The notes under the pieces: model-generated
Database searches by the model: none
What the model saw: the letters and a program-made list of their open reading frames with translations, nothing else
Told to the model about the DNA's origin: nothing
Part shown: positions 21,991 through 33,060 of the stretch, in pieces
Layout of the letters: the number at the start of each line of letters is the position of its first letter
Numbering within the stretch: position 1 is the first letter of the stretch
Program-made: the position numbers and the translations under genes
NCBI GenBank assembly: GCA_021234155.1
Contig: JAJEKV010000052.1
Coordinates: forward strand, 5,127,606-5,191,605
Reading direction: 5' to 3'
Origin: Isoetes taiwanensis
Taxonomy: Eukaryota; Streptophyta; Lycopodiopsida; Isoetales; Isoetaceae
DNA length: 64,000 nt

Positions 21991-23167
21991 GATTCTGCAC
22001 ATCCTGCCAAGCTTCTAATATTTTCCTCATTACTGGGGAAGTACCTCGACCCATCCAGGTTTTCAATAATGGTTTATGGTTTTGAATAATGTTATCATCC
22101 AGAAATCTTAATTAGTTACACGTTGATCCTCTAGTGGGAGGCATTTCCACATTTTTAAAGCATCATATAGAATAATTTGCTTGCAGCGTTCCCATGTTAA
22201 TTTGCAATGTATAAGCTCTCAAAGCTTTAATTTTTTTCTGTCAACAAAATACATGCAGCTGACCATTAGAAGAATGGTCAAAATGGTTCGACAAGAATGA
22301 AGTGCCTGTATCCTGAATTCTAGACCAACGGTTAGGATCGCACTCCAAAGGATGAGATCGCACCATGCACATGTATCACAAGACATCTAAAATTAAAATA
22401 TTACATGGTATGGCTATCTAAACATATGTAATTTACATTGTCATTTTTCTTTTTTCTTGTTTCGTGTTCTCTGCTGCAATCTAAATTCTTTTCTTATAGA
22501 CTAGCATTATTTTTTATAGCGACCATCGTAAGGCTTTGTATGTAGGGCGATGCTTTATGTGTAAATTAATAGGCAAATCAGGCATAGCCATCAATCAATA
22601 GAACTCTGCCAGACCTTTGAAGGGTGGCAGATTCTATTTTGTTTCCTCCCAAGGCTATATTATGGTGCAGCATATATTAGGTCTGCGTAGATGCATTGGA
22701 ACAATGCCCATACCTTCTAATCCGCGAAAGGCTTGTCGGAGGACCGCATACTTATACACTTCCATTACGCACAAAAAGCAAGAAGCAATTATTTTTCTCG
22801 GCTGAGGTCACACTTTAAGTCCCGCGATAGAAGAAGCGCCCGCAGAAGTGAAAAACTTTTTGAGCTTTGGCATGGCCATGGTACGTATATGTTGAATTAC
22901 TGCGGGTAGGGCAAGTACTTGTTACATTTCAGTCTATTTTTTCTAGAAGCTGATTTCCGTTTCCGCGAGCAGGGACAAGCAAAATTATTTAACTTGAAAT
23001 TCTTCTTTTTATAATCTTTGCTGTGAATCTTGTTAATAATGTTTTAGCTATGCTCCATTAAGTGTTTTAATCAAGTTCAATTATTCGTTGCCTTATCTAG
23101 GATTTTTAATTAAGTTCCCAAGTTTATACAGCTAGTCAATGGATTCATTTGGCTTACAAATATTACA
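21991..23167. other. Intergenic, nothing recognised
   Basis: No recognisable coding. The LINE may extend some way into the left part of this stretch. Confidence 0.4.
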
Positions 23168-23830
23168 TTAAGATGTGGTAGTAGGTGAATTTATTGTCAC
23201 TAAAATAATATATGTCCAAAAGCGTGCAAAAGTGACAACAAAATGATAAAAATAATTGCGAGAGCCAGTAATAAATGTGACAATAGAGTGATGCAATAGT
23301 GATAAAAGAATGACGTAAGTGTGACTATAATGTGACAATAGAATGATATAGTTTTGACAAAACCATGTGTCAAAAATGTGACAATAAATTGACTTAATAC
23401 TGACATGAGTGATGACAAACAAATGATATAAGTCTGACTACAATGTGGCAACAAATGATACAACTATGACAATAGGCTGACAAAGTTTTGACGAAACCAA
23501 GTGCCAAAAATGTGTCAATAAACTGGCTTTAGAATGACAAAAGTAGTGACAAAGAAGGCCAGTATAAATTTGGTAGTAGTGTGACAGCAAATGTCATAAC
23601 TTTGTGTGAATGGAGAAAAGTAACAAAATATATCAATAGTGTGCCAATAGAATGCCTCAAATGTGATAAAAGGGAGAGAATAAGGTGACAAAAAAATTGA
23701 ATATAAGTGATAATAAGTTGGCATCAAAGTGTCAATACGATGACAATAAAATAACAATAAACAGATCTTGAAGTGATAATAGGATGACAAATAAGTGCCA
23801 ATAAACTAACTTTAAAGTGACAAGCTGATA
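23168..23830. repeat. Field of short degenerate TGACAAT repeats
   Basis: About 650 bp are built from an irregular 10-12 bp motif (consensus roughly A-rTGACAATAAAaTG). Examples are GTGACAACAAAATGAT (23231), TGTGACAATAGAGTGAT (23276), TGTGACAATAGAATGAT (23331) and TGTGACAATAAATTGAC (23377), and the motif continues to about 23820. All copies are in the same orientation. Such clusters of short direct repeats are typical of the subterminal regions of CACTA (En/Spm) transposons, where they bind the element's own protein. Position next to a CACTA transposase end supports this. The CACTA terminal inverted repeat itself is not seen. Confidence 0.75.
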
Positions 23831-23857
23831 AAAAATTATTCGAGAAATCAAGATATC

Positions 23858-24330
23858 ATCAATCATCTTCTTGATCATCGTTACTAGGCTCTAATGTAGT
23901 AGTATCAATTAGACGTATGCGCCTGAGTACAACATGGACTACAATCCACCATATTGGGTTAACAGGGTTTTCAAAAAAGAAAACTTGCTCAACTTGTTTA
24001 GGGTAAACAAATGGTTCATTCATCTCTCCAAGAACCTGTGTTGAATCAATCTAGTAGAAACACGAGAAGGATGTAATCTCATGATGCGATTTACGCCTCT
24101 ATAAAATAACTTTTGAACCATTTTGCCCTCAAGGCGGTTCACGGGGGAAGTGAATGGAAGTCAACATCAATAATATAGGTAATTTGCCCAACATAATGGA
24201 GTCATCGATAATAGGGTGTCGATCCGTTAGTAGCTTGACTTTTTGTTAAAATTGAGAAGCAATTTCACAGTCGTATGTCAAACAACGTTTGTCGACCTCT
24301 ATGGTTTCCATAAGCCCATGTTGCATTGTG
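23858..24330 (-). pseudogene. CACTA (En/Spm) transposase remnant, DUF4216-type C-terminal region
   Basis: On the minus strand, YVGQITYIIDVDFHSLP (about 24180-24130) and VLGEMNEPFVYPKQVEQVFF then FENPVNPIWWIVVHVVLRR (about 24045-23905) match the pattern of the DUF4216 domain found at the end of plant CACTA transposases. That domain runs Y-x-G-x-(I/L)-x-x-I-x-x-(L/V)-(D/N), then PFV-x-x-x-QVEQVFY-x-(D/E)-(D/N)P-x-x-x-W-x-(V)V. Frame changes lie between them. An acidic tail (NDDQEDD) follows. The protein would cut and paste the element. This copy cannot, because the catalytic core is missing upstream. Confidence 0.7.
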
Positions 24331-24368
24331 AAAATGAGTCTGCATTTTAGAAGGATACGAGAAATGAA

Positions 24369-24910
24369 TCATATGTATGTAATACACATTGACAATAAAT
24401 AAAAAATTACCTTTTTAACACATCCAAGTGCAATGTTGAAGTCCTCTCTATTATCTCGTGCATCTTCCATTGATTCAAGCAACCAATCACGAGTCATATC
24501 CTCAGGCAAATCTTCCAAAGACTGGATATAGAAATACATTTTGGCCATGATGTATACTATTATGTGCAAATTCTCTTCTGGCTGCCTCTCTTTCTTGTTT
24601 AGCACGTTTATACCTCTCCCTCCACATTTCAAGACTTTCAGTATTACGTATTACAAACTTAGTTATTTCTTCAAACATTTCTCATTCAATTTGCGCTGCA
24701 CTCCATGACCTTGTAAGACTTCTTCTGCTATTTCCGTATCCTCCTCGCCATTCCAAACCTTTGGGGCATCTTTGTGCATGTTTTCATATTGATAATTCTA
24801 GGTCTTAGAAGCATGACATTTTTGTTTTGTGCCGCACATGCATCCTTGTATGAATGCAGGGCAATGATGGTGACCAGTTCTTAGCATCTTCAAACCAAAG
24901 TAGCAAAAAT
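24369..24910 (-). pseudogene. Further transposon-like coding next to the CACTA remnant
   Basis: Minus-strand stretches read GHHHCPAFIQGCMCG (about 24882-24838), MHKDAPKVWNGEEDTEIAEE (about 24785-24725), SLEMWRERYKRAKQEREAAR (about 24640-24580) and SLEDLPEDMTRDWLLESMED (about 24530-24470). The last is in a frame that ends at a possible GTAAT donor (24411). The charged helical region with WRERYKRAKQERE recalls proteins that accompany plant En/Spm elements (inference from character, not from a specific motif). It lies upstream of the DUF4216 segment in the same orientation, so both probably belong to one rearranged element. Confidence 0.4.
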
Positions 24911-27900
24911 CACACTGTGAAAAGGAAATCTCACGCACATATCATGCACATGTTAGCCAACATTGTTATTCTTGAATCCCTTCTGTTACTTTGAGTAATA
25001 TTAGTCAATGCAATGCAAAAATGATTGAGGACAAGATGGACCTGGGGGCTTTACATTTGGCTAACATTGTTATGAGCAGTTTTGTTAGTTCTTTTGTTAG
25101 ACTAGACAATTGGAGCATATTGACATGATCCTTATCCTTCCACGAAGAATGCATCAAAGATGATCTGGTACATGCATGACGATCTATTTGGGAGCCACTT
25201 TGTAAGGGTGTGCTTTAAGAGGTTGTTAAAAATATTGTACACGTGTTGATAAACTATCCATTTGCAATAACATTGATTAGAACATAATGGTATATGCCAG
25301 TCCTCTTATAACAGAGCCAAAATGGTATCACGTATAAAGAATCCACATTTTTTCAAGGGTGACAAAGTCTAGATGTTCATGGAATGTGCTCAATCAATTT
25401 CCCATAACTAGGCTATGGACCCATAAACATAGGAAACATAGAAGATCCTTGTTCTATACCTTGTTTCAGCTGATTGCCCTTCTCAAAATTGCAAGAGCTT
25501 CACTATTTGTTAGCCCTTCGCTAAAGGCTCTGACAAAACTTGTGAGACTCATCCTGCTTATATTATCCAGTGCCAAAGTGGTTTTAACACTGAACAACAG
25601 AACTGTGAGTTATGTTGACTACGCGTGAAGGCCCTTGCAAGGATCTAAATGCAGTAGTGGAAAGAGTTCTAAAACAAGTTCTTGATGCCAATTTCCGATT
25701 ATGTGACTGTAACACCACCCATTGGAAGTTAATGCACAAGTTGACCTTCCTCTCAATATCTTCACAGATGATACTTACGGGGATATATGACATGATGCAT
25801 GGGTAAGTAATAAGCATCGGCCACATAAAAGTACACACAAAATTAGGCCACCTTGTCTATTTACTGCATATTTCCCCACACACATAAAAACTTGGCTATT
25901 ACAGTGCATATATGAGTTTCTTTGCATCTTTGAATGATCCTTCAAAAGCATTCCTTTGTTTAGAACCGAACTTCTTAATCGAGGAGCATTCAATATGCAA
26001 CCATAAAACATGCATATTGAGCAGGACTTAGCAGAGCATATCTTTTTATGAAATTAAAAGTATAGAAAGAGAGATAAATATCTACATAATGAATAAAAAA
26101 CGCACTCACGAAGTAAATATAAAAGTCATCTTTATAGTACCTAAATGAATAGCCTCCATGAGAATAGTATTTGTGACTTTGAAGTCAGTCAATATGCTTA
26201 CAAGAATATAATGCACATTGATTCAGTTGAATTATATTTGCCTCAAGATTATTCTCAGCCCCTTTTTACAACAAATGTAATAATACTCTAATACTGAAGC
26301 AACTTGATGGGCACGTTTATGTGCGAACCTTGTTGCATCTTAATACAACTCGATCCAATTCTTGTAATAAGGACTTATATGCAAAAGACTTGGGAAATTC
26401 TCTCCGTACATAGTCTAACATAGGAGAAATCAGAATATGAGATACATAACAAAGGCGTGTGCATCATATCACCCACTTTCTCGCATGGTATGAGTTTATA
26501 TGTCGGTCGCATAAGCACCCACGATCCTCATATTATGCGTTGTTTGAACTGATGTAGAGATTTTATAACCCCTTGTATATTTCTTGCACTTAACTTACTT
26601 GATTTAGAGATAATAGTCTAGAACGACACTTTGGCTTAGATCATTGTCCTATTTCCCACTTCTAGAAGCCCATGAGGTAATTTGCCAATGTGACAATGGA
26701 TTCTTGATGCGAACATATAGTGATCGCGATGTGGCAATTTATTGCTATCAATGATGGCTAATACTCCAATACCTTGATGTTTTTCTTTGGTCTAAGCGTA
26801 TCAAATGTTCAAAATATGCTTCCAATACGAATTTGGGGCAGCATAAAATCTTTGGCAATACCACCTAAAACAAAAGGATAGATATACTTACCATACCGCC
26901 GGCTTTGGCGGGAGTTTAGGAGATCTAAGATCACGACTAGGTATTAACTGTAACCTCAACATAAAAGCGCAGCTCTCTCAAAGTTCTTTTCCTCGGCCTA
27001 TATCCTATATACGTTTAACACTTCATGTTTCTGCATACCTTGGAAGAGCATTGATTGCATATGATGCAATCATAAGTGCAATCATGGAATGCGATAAAAG
27101 ATATAAGGCTACAATACCTATAAAGATCTCAACTCCCATTTTTCGGCCAAGGCTTGAAAACAATGAAAACCGCAGTCTCCATCTCAAATCACACCAAAAC
27201 TCTTCTTGCGGAAATTAGAAGCTGCGGCAAACACTATATAGAACAATAACAGAAGAACAAGAAGGGTCACGATAAGTCGACATCTTCATGGACATGTGGA
27301 TTTTTGTCTTGATGGGTTCGATTACGAAAGAAAAAAAAAAAAGAATATTTACATTATATACCTCCCCATTAAGGATCTCGGAAGACCATGCGAAGTGGAA
27401 TTTTCTTTACTTTCTAATTTTCTTAACCGTAGATGCGAAATTGGATAGATCTAACGGCATGGGATCAATTTGGCCTATATGACATGACACGTGGCATAGC
27501 TAGAATCGCATCGGTCACCTCGGGTTAGGCAACCTTGCTAACAAGATTTGAAATGCGTTCAAAGATATATGCTTGGATGTGAACCACCCATGTACTTTCA
27601 TGCGGCATCCATATTGACAATGGTTGCAATTTTAGCTTTTCCTTCTTGACCGTGTTGACCCTAAATGTGGTCGCATCTACACAATGGTCCTACATTTTGG
27701 GTCCTGGTTGGGGTCGGCGTTTTTGTGCTCGTCCATTTTCTGCAAGAAAGGCATCCCAAGAACATTCAACAAAGCGCCCTTCACCATACACAAACGATAT
27801 TCGATGGTTCGTGAAACAATATTGGATCACTTCTCACATTGAAAGTCAATAGGATCAACTCCTAATATACTATGCTTATCAGAGCGCACGAACTATTTGT

Positions 27901-28319
27901 TCCAACAAAAAAAAAACAGATTAGCCTTGATTTACCTATTTCTTAGTGGGGAAGTGTAAACCCATCCACTAACTAGGCATAAACCGATGCCAGATCCTGG
28001 TTCTCTGCAGCTTTTCTGGTCACAAAAAACAATCTGTAGATAAGAAGCAGAATTTTAATGACCACGTAGCATTGAAAGACCAGCGCACCGCTATGACATT
28101 TCTCCACAAGCATTTTTTCACATTAAACCACCGAATCAAATTTTTAGGACTTGCTTTTGTGAAATAACTAAGCCAAATTGCACCCTACGCTTGCTACATT
28201 GTAGGAAGCGGATACGAAGATTGCCTTCGTAAGTAGCATGGCAGTTTCTGTCTATAGATGGATATTATGACCTGCCAACATGAACCACTAATACCTTCTC
28301 AATGCAGTGCTACTTTGAC
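24911..28319. other. Long intergenic stretch, nothing recognised
   Basis: Several open frames of 60-90 codons (for example 25359-25628 and 27646-27852) show no motif I can name. A run of A at 27331-27342 could be an old retroposon tail. I saw neither the right end of the CACTA element nor any exon structure. Confidence 0.45.
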
Positions 28320-28329
28320 GCTCATGAAG

Positions 28330-28370
28330 TGTTTCATGTACTGGTGAAGATGTTTCATGTACTGGTAGGG
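28330..28370. repeat. Short 21-bp tandem duplication
   Basis: TGTTTCATGTACTGGT occurs twice with a 21-bp offset (28330 and 28351). Confidence 0.8.
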
Positions 28371-30079
28371 TCTCCAATGACTTATTGATATCTTGCCGCA
28401 TCAAGTATCTTAGGCATAATATCTTTCATCTCAATGAATTAGCAAGCTTTGCCCATCACAATCAGCCTTCAAAGAAAGAGCAGCAGGCCTCCATAATAAT
28501 CAGAGAATACTCTTCATGCCGCATTGCATGTTGTACTAGATGGTAAAGAAGTGCGGTATGCAGCCCAACCTAAAAACCACCCGAGTTCCCTTCACCTTCA
28601 AAGTCTCCAAAACACATACATAGATACACAACTTATATAGTGGTAGAAGACGAACATGGCTGCAATCTTCACTCTACTAGCAATCAGATTTCTAACATTT
28701 CAACTACAAGAGTTCCTGCTACTGCCATCTCAACCAGAGCAATCACAGCATTACTACATTTTTATTATGCTTTAATAGATTGCTTTTTTTTTTTTTTGAT
28801 CCAGAGAGCAATGGGCTGCATTAACCAGATGGGATATGGATGGAGTTCTATGAATTCAACTCAAAACCAGAATCAATTCATCAAAAGGATTAATTGGCCA
28901 CACAGAACCATGGCAAAATAAAGGGAAATGAGAAGCTAGCAAAGCAGAGCTAGCTGCAATAAAAATAAGGACATATACATACCTAATCAGAGAAAGTAAA
29001 CATATGACAATATATGCTTATTTTGTTACCTAAGAAAATGGTAGTGTAATAGATTGCGCTGCATTGGCACATCCGTCATGTTTCATGCATCTATATTTCC
29101 CCTCTTTTTCCTGCCTTCTAATATTGGTCCTCAAAAACGTTGGCAGCAAGAATCCGAGACTGCTACTGTTTTAGATAGCAGCAATCTGCCAACATGACAA
29201 GTAGGAAGGGAAAACTGCCTTTACCCAACAGAACAATCTGCGGACTTTGCTTGCGTGCGATGGTATGTAAATGATATTTAAGGTTCCCTTGCCCTGATGT
29301 TTTGTTTTGAAGAAGAAATAGTGCACCTGAACAGCAATAAAGCATCAATCTGTAAATCGACGCTCATTTATTGCTGTTCCTTGTCTTGTTATTTCCTACC
29401 AAACACATGGTCAATGAAATCTTAAACACCATTGGCATGCCACAAATTACTTATTGAACTTACAAGTTGAACATTTAACCAAACATAGGAGTAACGTTGA
29501 AACAATACAAAACACCCTTTGCCAATTTGTACTCTCGCTCAAGAGACAAGACTCACATACCCTCGAGGAGAATAAAATAATGTCATTTGTAATTATTAGG
29601 CCGATTCAAAATTCTCAATATTACAGAGCTCCTGTGCCACGTAAAATATCATAAGCACTGACACATATTTAAGCCTGTAATAAGAAAATAATTATCCACT
29701 CAAAGTGTCGGCTTCCTGTTTTGTAGGATATCCAGAAAGAATGTAACGATATGCTGTATTATTCAGTCTTGAACTCAAAGGCTTTCAAATCGGTCCCTCA
29801 AGTTCAAAGTCATCAGCATGTATTCCCATATTTGATCATAGTTGCATTCTGCCAAGCAGCATCGGACCTTTCAAGCAAACCAATGCGAAGAATTAGTATA
29901 CCAATTGCAGTATTTACAGTTACCAAAGCTTAAACAGTTCTTTCCTTTTCAAGCTAAAGGTACCTGTAATTTCCATTTTTCATGATTCAGGTGGATTAAA
30001 GGTTTTCCAGCAACCCATCAATCTGTATCATTATAATGATCCAGCATAATACTTTGACTCTAGCACAAATTGAGATGAT
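28371..30079. other. Intergenic or intronic, nothing recognised
   Basis: Includes a poly(T) at 28786-28798 followed by GATCCAGAGAGCAATGGGCT, which could be a retroposon tail on the minus strand. Short frames at 29163-29348 (minus) and 29454-29654 (plus) have no motif. If 30080-30970 is a gene, this would be its downstream part. Confidence 0.35.
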
Positions 30080-30970
30080 CACGAATTACCATCGTATCTA
30101 GCCTCTTCACCCATTATCCTGTCGCTGACCAATACGACTCCATTTATCCAGTGTTGGCCTTATCAAAGCGGCACCAATTCTCTCTTACATTGATTTCTTT
30201 AAGAATGTCTTTGCAATATTGTTTCACAACTTGATCAACTTCTCTTCCACATTGGGGCATGGTCGAGAAGAATCACAATTGAATAAAGACAACTGTTCCA
30301 TGCGGAAAACTACCATGTACCTTTTGTCATTCCATGACTTAGGATCCTCGTCAACTGGAGCATTCTTTTCGCCTTGACATTCTCAGCTTCTATTGTATTA
30401 TCCTTCCAATTTATTCACGATGTATGATTGCGATGGAAGGCAACATTTAGAGATGATTCCTGTGTAGAAAGTGCTTTGAGATCTACACCTCTTGCTATAG
30501 AAAGCCTCAACAGGTACCTGTACTTCTGAGGGTTCAGGAAAATCGACCTCATCTTCCTCATACCTCGGAAATGACCTTCGCCAAGAAGATTCATATTCTT
30601 CTTCAACTGATGGAGGTTCTAGACTGCAGATCTTGCACCAAAGATCTCTGAGTCAAATAACTAGCTGCACCCAAGATGTGGCAGCTACTGTCAGAATCCA
30701 CTTGAGTCAAGCTTTTGATTTTGTATTAATGGCCAAACCCACTGGTGTTTTAGATGACCAGAAACATGTAGGCAGCCACCAAGACCTAAATTGAGCCAAG
30801 TTCTGTCAGCCAAATGGGAAAATTTAAACACATTCCCTTCCAGTAATACAGACAGCATAGGTTGAGTGTGGAGCGGAACAGGAGACAGCAAATTTCCAAG
30901 CTTTCCACCATTTAAAGAAATAAAACGACTAAATGAACTTACCACCCGTTGTTTATTCACTACCATAAGT
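30080..30970 (-). pseudogene. Unrecognised exon-like coding segments
   Basis: Three minus-strand stretches have the composition of a real protein. An open frame at 30966-30691 contains LSVLLEGNVFKFSHLADRTW and LNLGLGGCLHVSGHLKHQWV. A segment about 30640-30440 reads EPPSVEEEYESSWRR, then YEEDEVDFPEPSEVQ. A segment about 30320-30160 reads GREVDQVVKQYCKDILKEIN, then VRENWCRFDKANTG. They lie in different frames and each is closed by stops. I do not recognise the family. Intron-containing host gene, pseudogene or captured fragment are all possible. Confidence 0.3.
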
Positions 30971-31710
30971 CGAGCGCCTTAAAACACAAAATGGAGTTCA
31001 GCCCGCCGCAGACGGATCTTCTGCTCAACAAAAGCTTCAAGCAGGGGGGAACACAAACCCTGAACTGGCCACGTCATCAGCCAATTATTTTAGCTGTCCT
31101 CCTGTGTCAGAAAATTCTGTTATGGTTCTAGTCCTATGAAAAGTCTTGGTTTTCCACCCCAAACATATCGAAATGTCCAAGCAAAGGTTTCAAAAATTCT
31201 ATCGAGCAAGATGGTTTTATTTGAATTGCTCCTTGTTAAGGGGCCAATAGTTAAGGGGAGGGTGGGTTTAGGTATCTTACGGCATATTATAGGCATATCT
31301 CATTATCTGACGGCAGACCGGTGGTGAAAAATATTTTTGTATTTTCCCATATGAAGTAAGGTGCAAGTGTTCCGCCTTGTGCTTAACTACATAGTGAATT
31401 TAATCTTGAAACTCTTTGTAGGGATACAAAGTCAACAATTTATGCCTGGTCAAAAATCTCTATAGGATGGATGTTTTGATCCAAATATTGGATGATTAAA
31501 GACAATTACACATTTGGCATCTTTGTTTGCAAAAGAAACATAAGAATGTTCTAATGCTGCTAAACGCCCCCTATTCTTTGAGATGATCATGCACATGTCA
31601 GGGAATTTACCATCTTCAATATAATCCTCAAATGCATGACCCGCAGTGTAGATTGGTGAATTGAATGGAGGTCAGACACATAAGTTAAGCACCTTTATCC
31701 AGCCTCACTC
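30971..31710. other. Intergenic, nothing recognised
   Basis: No motif. It may contain the promoter of the minus-strand segments ending at 30966. Confidence 0.4.
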
Positions 31711-31778
31711 TCTATTCTATTCTATTCTATTCTATTCTATTCTATTCTATTCTATTCTATTCTATTCTATTCTATTCT
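31711..31778. repeat. (TCTAT)n pentanucleotide microsatellite
   Basis: Thirteen or so perfect TCTAT units ending in TCTATTCTTT. The unit is the same pentanucleotide as the tail of the LINE at 882-4060, but the sequence to its left does not match that LINE's 3' end. Confidence 0.95.
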
Positions 31779-31830
31779 TTGTGAAAGTGGGAACTGTGAT
31801 TCTAACAGAAGATGTTCATCAGTATCATCC

Positions 31831-32106
31831 TCAAGCAAACCGTCTCCCAAAGTACACACCATCCTCTTCAATGTTGATGTCAATATCTAGTTCTTCATCT
31901 TCTGCATCATGCAATAATAGATCATCAACATCATTAGTGATACCTAGAACACCCTTGCAACCACCATCACCAGCACCCTCACTGCCACCACCACGATTAA
32001 AATCATCATCAACAGTAGCATGAACATGAACGTCCCCACCACCACCATTAGCATCATCAAATTCATCATCAGCATTAGTATGAACATCATGAGAGAGCTC
32101 TTCCAT
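31831..32106 (-). CDS. Hypothetical acidic Asp/Gly-rich protein
   Basis: A 91-residue open frame starting MEELSHDVHTNADDEF and ending EEDGVYFGRRFA. It is strongly acidic with GGGG and Asp runs, encoded largely by CATCAT/CACCAC-type repeats on the plus strand. Such low-complexity acidic stretches occur at the N-termini of some plant transposases (FAR1/MULE-type), but nothing here identifies one. It may equally be chance coding in a trinucleotide-rich stretch. Confidence 0.25.
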   Translation of the reverse strand: MEELSHDVHTNADDEFDDANGGGGDVHVHATVDDDFNRGGGSEGAGDGGCKGVLGITNDVDDLLLHDAEDEELDIDINIEEDGVYFGRRFA

Positions 32107-33060
32107 GTCATTTCCAGCTACGGATAAAGCAATGTAACGAGCTTGGCCCGTTAGCAGGCATGTAGTTTACATTCTATTATTGATGCTTATAAAGAATATT
32201 CCAATTGATCATTACATGAGAAATACATATTATGTATGAGGAGTTTATACTAAATTCATGTGATAAGATCAAAGGGCATCAATTTCTATGAGGGTTTCTG
32301 GAAGGAGGCAGAAGGAGCAATTTTTGGGCAGTTTTTTATTTGCTGGAGTATAATATCGGCAACCCAAGATCCAATTCAGGTAATTCTTAATTTGTTTGGA
32401 AGGTTTTCAAATGAGCTTTCAGTTAGGTCTGAAATAAGGGTAATTCATCCGTATGGAGATTTGGCAGAAAGAAGAGTGTGAAGCTGTATGGGTTGACGCC
32501 ATTGTATCTCTTTGTGCGGCTTGCTTCTGGAATTTGGGAGCTGAAAGAGGATATTATAAGGAAGAAGAAACAGGTACAAAGGAGTCAAAGGATGCGTCAT
32601 TGAAGAGTGGTTCTCCGGGTGGGTGGTTTTTCTAAACACACTAGAGAAGCTTGATTGCTAGATTGTTCTTGTTGTTGAAAGAGAATCATGGATTTAATGT
32701 GATTTGGATAAGAATAAAGGAATGCAGTGATCTGAATGTGAAAATGTGGGATTGAATGTCCTTTGCCACATTGATATATAAGAGGAAGTAAGAACTTAGC
32801 TAAGCTTATTGTAAAGTCTACAGGAATAATCCTTAGAATTGTAGATAGTAGGGGCGGACCTTGTATATAGTAGCGAAGTTTTGTGACGACAATATAGAAA
32901 TTGTTGTTTTTGCTTGGAGAAGCTTGAGAACTCAATTGGAACCTCTTGGATCATGTAGCTTATGGGGCTGCATGGAGGTTCTAACAAAGGGCCTGAAAGG
33001 CTATAGGCTCCATAAGACAAGAAGCTAATTTAGAAAGATAGGCAGAGAGATGTATATATA
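32107..33060. other. Intergenic, short unrecognised frames
   Basis: Plus-strand frames at 32260-32481 and 32453-32635 (EIWQKEECEAVWVDAIVSLC onward) overlap and lack recognisable motifs. Confidence 0.35.

Noticed and set aside
23200-23790. Several long Ser/His/Ile-rich minus-strand frames
   Set aside because: They are produced by the periodic TGACAAT repeat field, which lacks stops in those frames by composition.
23168-23830. CRISPR-like array
   Set aside because: Repeats are short, degenerate and irregularly spaced without unique spacers, and the context is a plant transposon.
31661-32023. Open frame with SILFY repeats
   Set aside because: It starts within the (TCTAT)n microsatellite, so the repeating peptide is an artefact.
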